A stretch of 6,385 bases of DNA from Fidelibacterota bacterium (GTDB lineage: Bacteria > Fidelibacterota > Fidelibacteria > Fidelibacterales > Fidelibacteraceae). The notes beneath the pieces are model-generated. The model was not told where the DNA came from. It made no database searches and saw only the letters and a program-made list of their open reading frames with translations. A program made the translations under genes and the position numbers. Numbering within the stretch: position 1 is the first letter of the stretch; every line of letters begins with the position of its first letter. Shown one piece after another: positions 5,376 through 6,385 of this stretch. The DNA lies in the NCBI GenBank assembly GCA_030620575.1, contig JAUXEL010000097.1, positions 1 to 6,385 of the forward strand, given 5' to 3'.

Positions 5376-6218
5376 ATGTATATAGGTATTTTAGGCGCTT
5401 GGGTTGCCGTCTTTTTAACACTTTCAATTCTGAGTTATCTTTATGAAGATAACCCGTTTTATAAACTTGCCGAGCATATCTTTATTGGTGTATCTGCTGC
5501 ACACTGGGCAACCATTGCTTTCTGGAATCAGGTACAACCGAATTTATTCGGACGGCTGTGGCCCCAAACAGATGTTGCATCCCTTGAAGGTTTTAACAAA
5601 TTCTGGTATGGTGTGTATCATGTTTTACATGTAACAGCTGCAAAAGTATTTCCTGAAGAAACCATTAACGGTGTACTGTACCGCGGTATTGGAGATCAGC
5701 CCCAGAATTTGAGTTATTTGATCGCCTTCGTTCTCGGTTGCTTCATGTTATTTCGTTTGATCCCGAAGATTGGATGGCTCAGTCGTTGGTCACTGGCTTA
5801 TGTTATTGGTATGGCTGCCGGTCTTCGCTTATACGGTTATATGAGTTCCGATGTAATTGGACAGATCCATGCAACCATGCTTCCGCTCTGGACCGGTAAT
5901 TTGGGCGACAGCATCAATAACATTATCCTCATCGTCGGTGTTCTTACGGGATTATTTTACTTCTTCTTCTCCGTTGAACATAAAGGCGCACTTAAAGTTG
6001 TATCCCGGATCGGAATTTTTTATCTGATGATATATTTTGGTGCCTCATTCGGATTTGCCGTGATGGGCCGTATTTCTCTTTTGATCGGCCGTTTTAATGA
6101 CTTGATAGAATATTCCGGTAAACAGTATTGGTTTGCGACACCTATTCTTCTTGTCATTATAGTTGTTGTATTAATTATTACAACACGCCGTAGCAAGGAA
6201 GAAAAAGAAGAAACATAA
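5376..6218 (+). CDS. Seven-helix integral membrane protein, last gene of operon
   Basis: 280-aa polytopic membrane protein of unknown function. Helices are predicted by eye at about 4-22, 33-50, 111-130, 137-153, 179-200, 211-232 and 252-270, with a long loop (51-110) between the second and third. The strongest motif is YLYEDNPFYKLAEHIF (21-36), placing charged and aromatic residues (D25, N26, K30, E33, H34) at the mouth of helix 2, followed by GVSAAHW. A second motif is GRISLLIGRF (231-240). The tail RRSKEEKEE is cytoplasmic. Such conserved polar residues in or beside helices suggest a channel, a transport role or binding of a partner, but nothing identifies a substrate. TAGGAGGT (5362-5369) supplies the Shine-Dalgarno and overlaps the stop of the preceding gene, indicating translational coupling. 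An intrinsic terminator follows 26 bases after the stop. Confidence 0.86.
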   Translation: MYIGILGAWVAVFLTLSILSYLYEDNPFYKLAEHIFIGVSAAHWATIAFWNQVQPNLFGRLWPQTDVASLEGFNKFWYGVYHVLHVTAAKVFPEETINGVLYRGIGDQPQNLSYLIAFVLGCFMLFRLIPKIGWLSRWSLAYVIGMAAGLRLYGYMSSDVIGQIHATMLPLWTGNLGDSINNIILIVGVLTGLFYFFFSVEHKGALKVVSRIGIFYLMIYFGASFGFAVMGRISLLIGRFNDLIEYSGKQYWFATPILLVIIVVVLIITTRRSKEEKEET

Positions 6219-6244
6219 CGAAACTATTTAAATATTTATAATGT

Positions 6245-6279
6245 ACGCCCTGACCTTTATTGATCAGGGCGTTTTTTTT
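6245..6279 (+). terminator. Strong rho-independent terminator of the operon
   Basis: A perfect 9-bp stem, ACGCCCTGA (6245-6253) with TCAGGGCGT (6264-6272), with a 10-base loop, runs directly into eight consecutive T (6272-6279). It follows the last operon gene and separates it from the gene starting at 6353. Confidence 0.93.
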
Positions 6280-6285
6280 GCCACA

Positions 6286-6338
6286 AAATCAAATGATTTT
6301 GATTTCATATCATTTTGAATTATTTTTTTATGTACAAT
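6286..6338 (+). promoter_or_regulatory. Possible promoter/operator region of the gene at 6353
   Basis: A perfect 8-bp inverted repeat, AAATCAAA (6286-6293) with TTTGATTT (6298-6305), overlaps a second one, AAATGAT (6291-6297) with ATCATTT (6309-6315). TACAAT (6333-6338) is a fair -10 box, but no good -35 box lies at proper distance. The repeats could be an operator for the next gene; AT-richness weakens the case. Confidence 0.3.
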
Positions 6339-6352
6339 GATTGAGGTGCTCT

Positions 6353-6385
6353 ATGTCTGATTTCGAGAAAGCAAAAGATAAAATT
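6353..6385 (+). CDS. Start of a gene cut by the window edge
   Basis: Only eleven codons are present, MSDFEKAKDKI, reading as a charged amphipathic helix. GAGGTG (6343-6348) lies 4 bases ahead of the ATG, a good ribosome binding site, and the frame stays open to the end. Being beyond the terminator, it belongs to a separate transcript. Nothing more can be said of its product. Confidence 0.6.
   Translation, partial: MSDFEKAKDKI

Overview
The window is a compact, AT-leaning bacterial chromosomal segment with every recognisable gene on the + strand. Membrane topology, Shine-Dalgarno-led genes and the dispersed-repeat style of the left edge fit an uncultured lineage of the FCB/candidate-phylum type (Cloacimonadota, Calditrichota, Marinimicrobia and similar). 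That placement is an impression from sequence style, not a demonstrated assignment.

Layout. Positions 1-182 are non-coding and rich in inverted repeats: a GC hairpin, a CCAACC/GGTTGG pairing, and a longer imperfect inverted repeat ending in a GTCGAGATGACA-type tail. They look like dispersed intergenic repeat elements. Positions 183-391 hold no gene I can support. From 392 to 1887 there is a two-gene unit: an L-Ala-D/L-Glu-type dipeptide epimerase of the enolase superfamily with all catalytic residues present, then a small two-helix membrane protein whose tail resembles a bacterial PH-like domain. A 192-base AT-rich gap follows, with a weak terminator candidate and a good sigma70-like promoter (TTGGAC-17-TATATT).

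Positions 2080-6218 carry a tight five-gene operon with gaps of 0, 17, 1 and 11 bases. It encodes (1) a 113-aa protein with a membrane-hugging helical segment, a coiled coil and a basic tail, started at TTG; (2) a 368-aa protein with signal peptide, extracytoplasmic FN3-like domain, one transmembrane helix and a conserved domain I recognise as DUF6754-like; (3) a six-helix membrane protein whose large outer loop has the secondary-structure pattern of the ribosomal L7/L12 C-terminal domain; (4) an extracytoplasmic alpha/beta domain anchored by a helix at each end; and (5) a seven-helix integral membrane protein. A strong intrinsic terminator (6245-6279) closes the operon. A new gene starts at 6353 and runs off the window.

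The five operon products look like the parts of one envelope-embedded complex: two multi-spanning subunits, two anchored subunits with domains on opposite faces of the membrane, and a small cytoplasmic or peripheral partner. I know of no established function for it. It is the best candidate here for an undescribed system.
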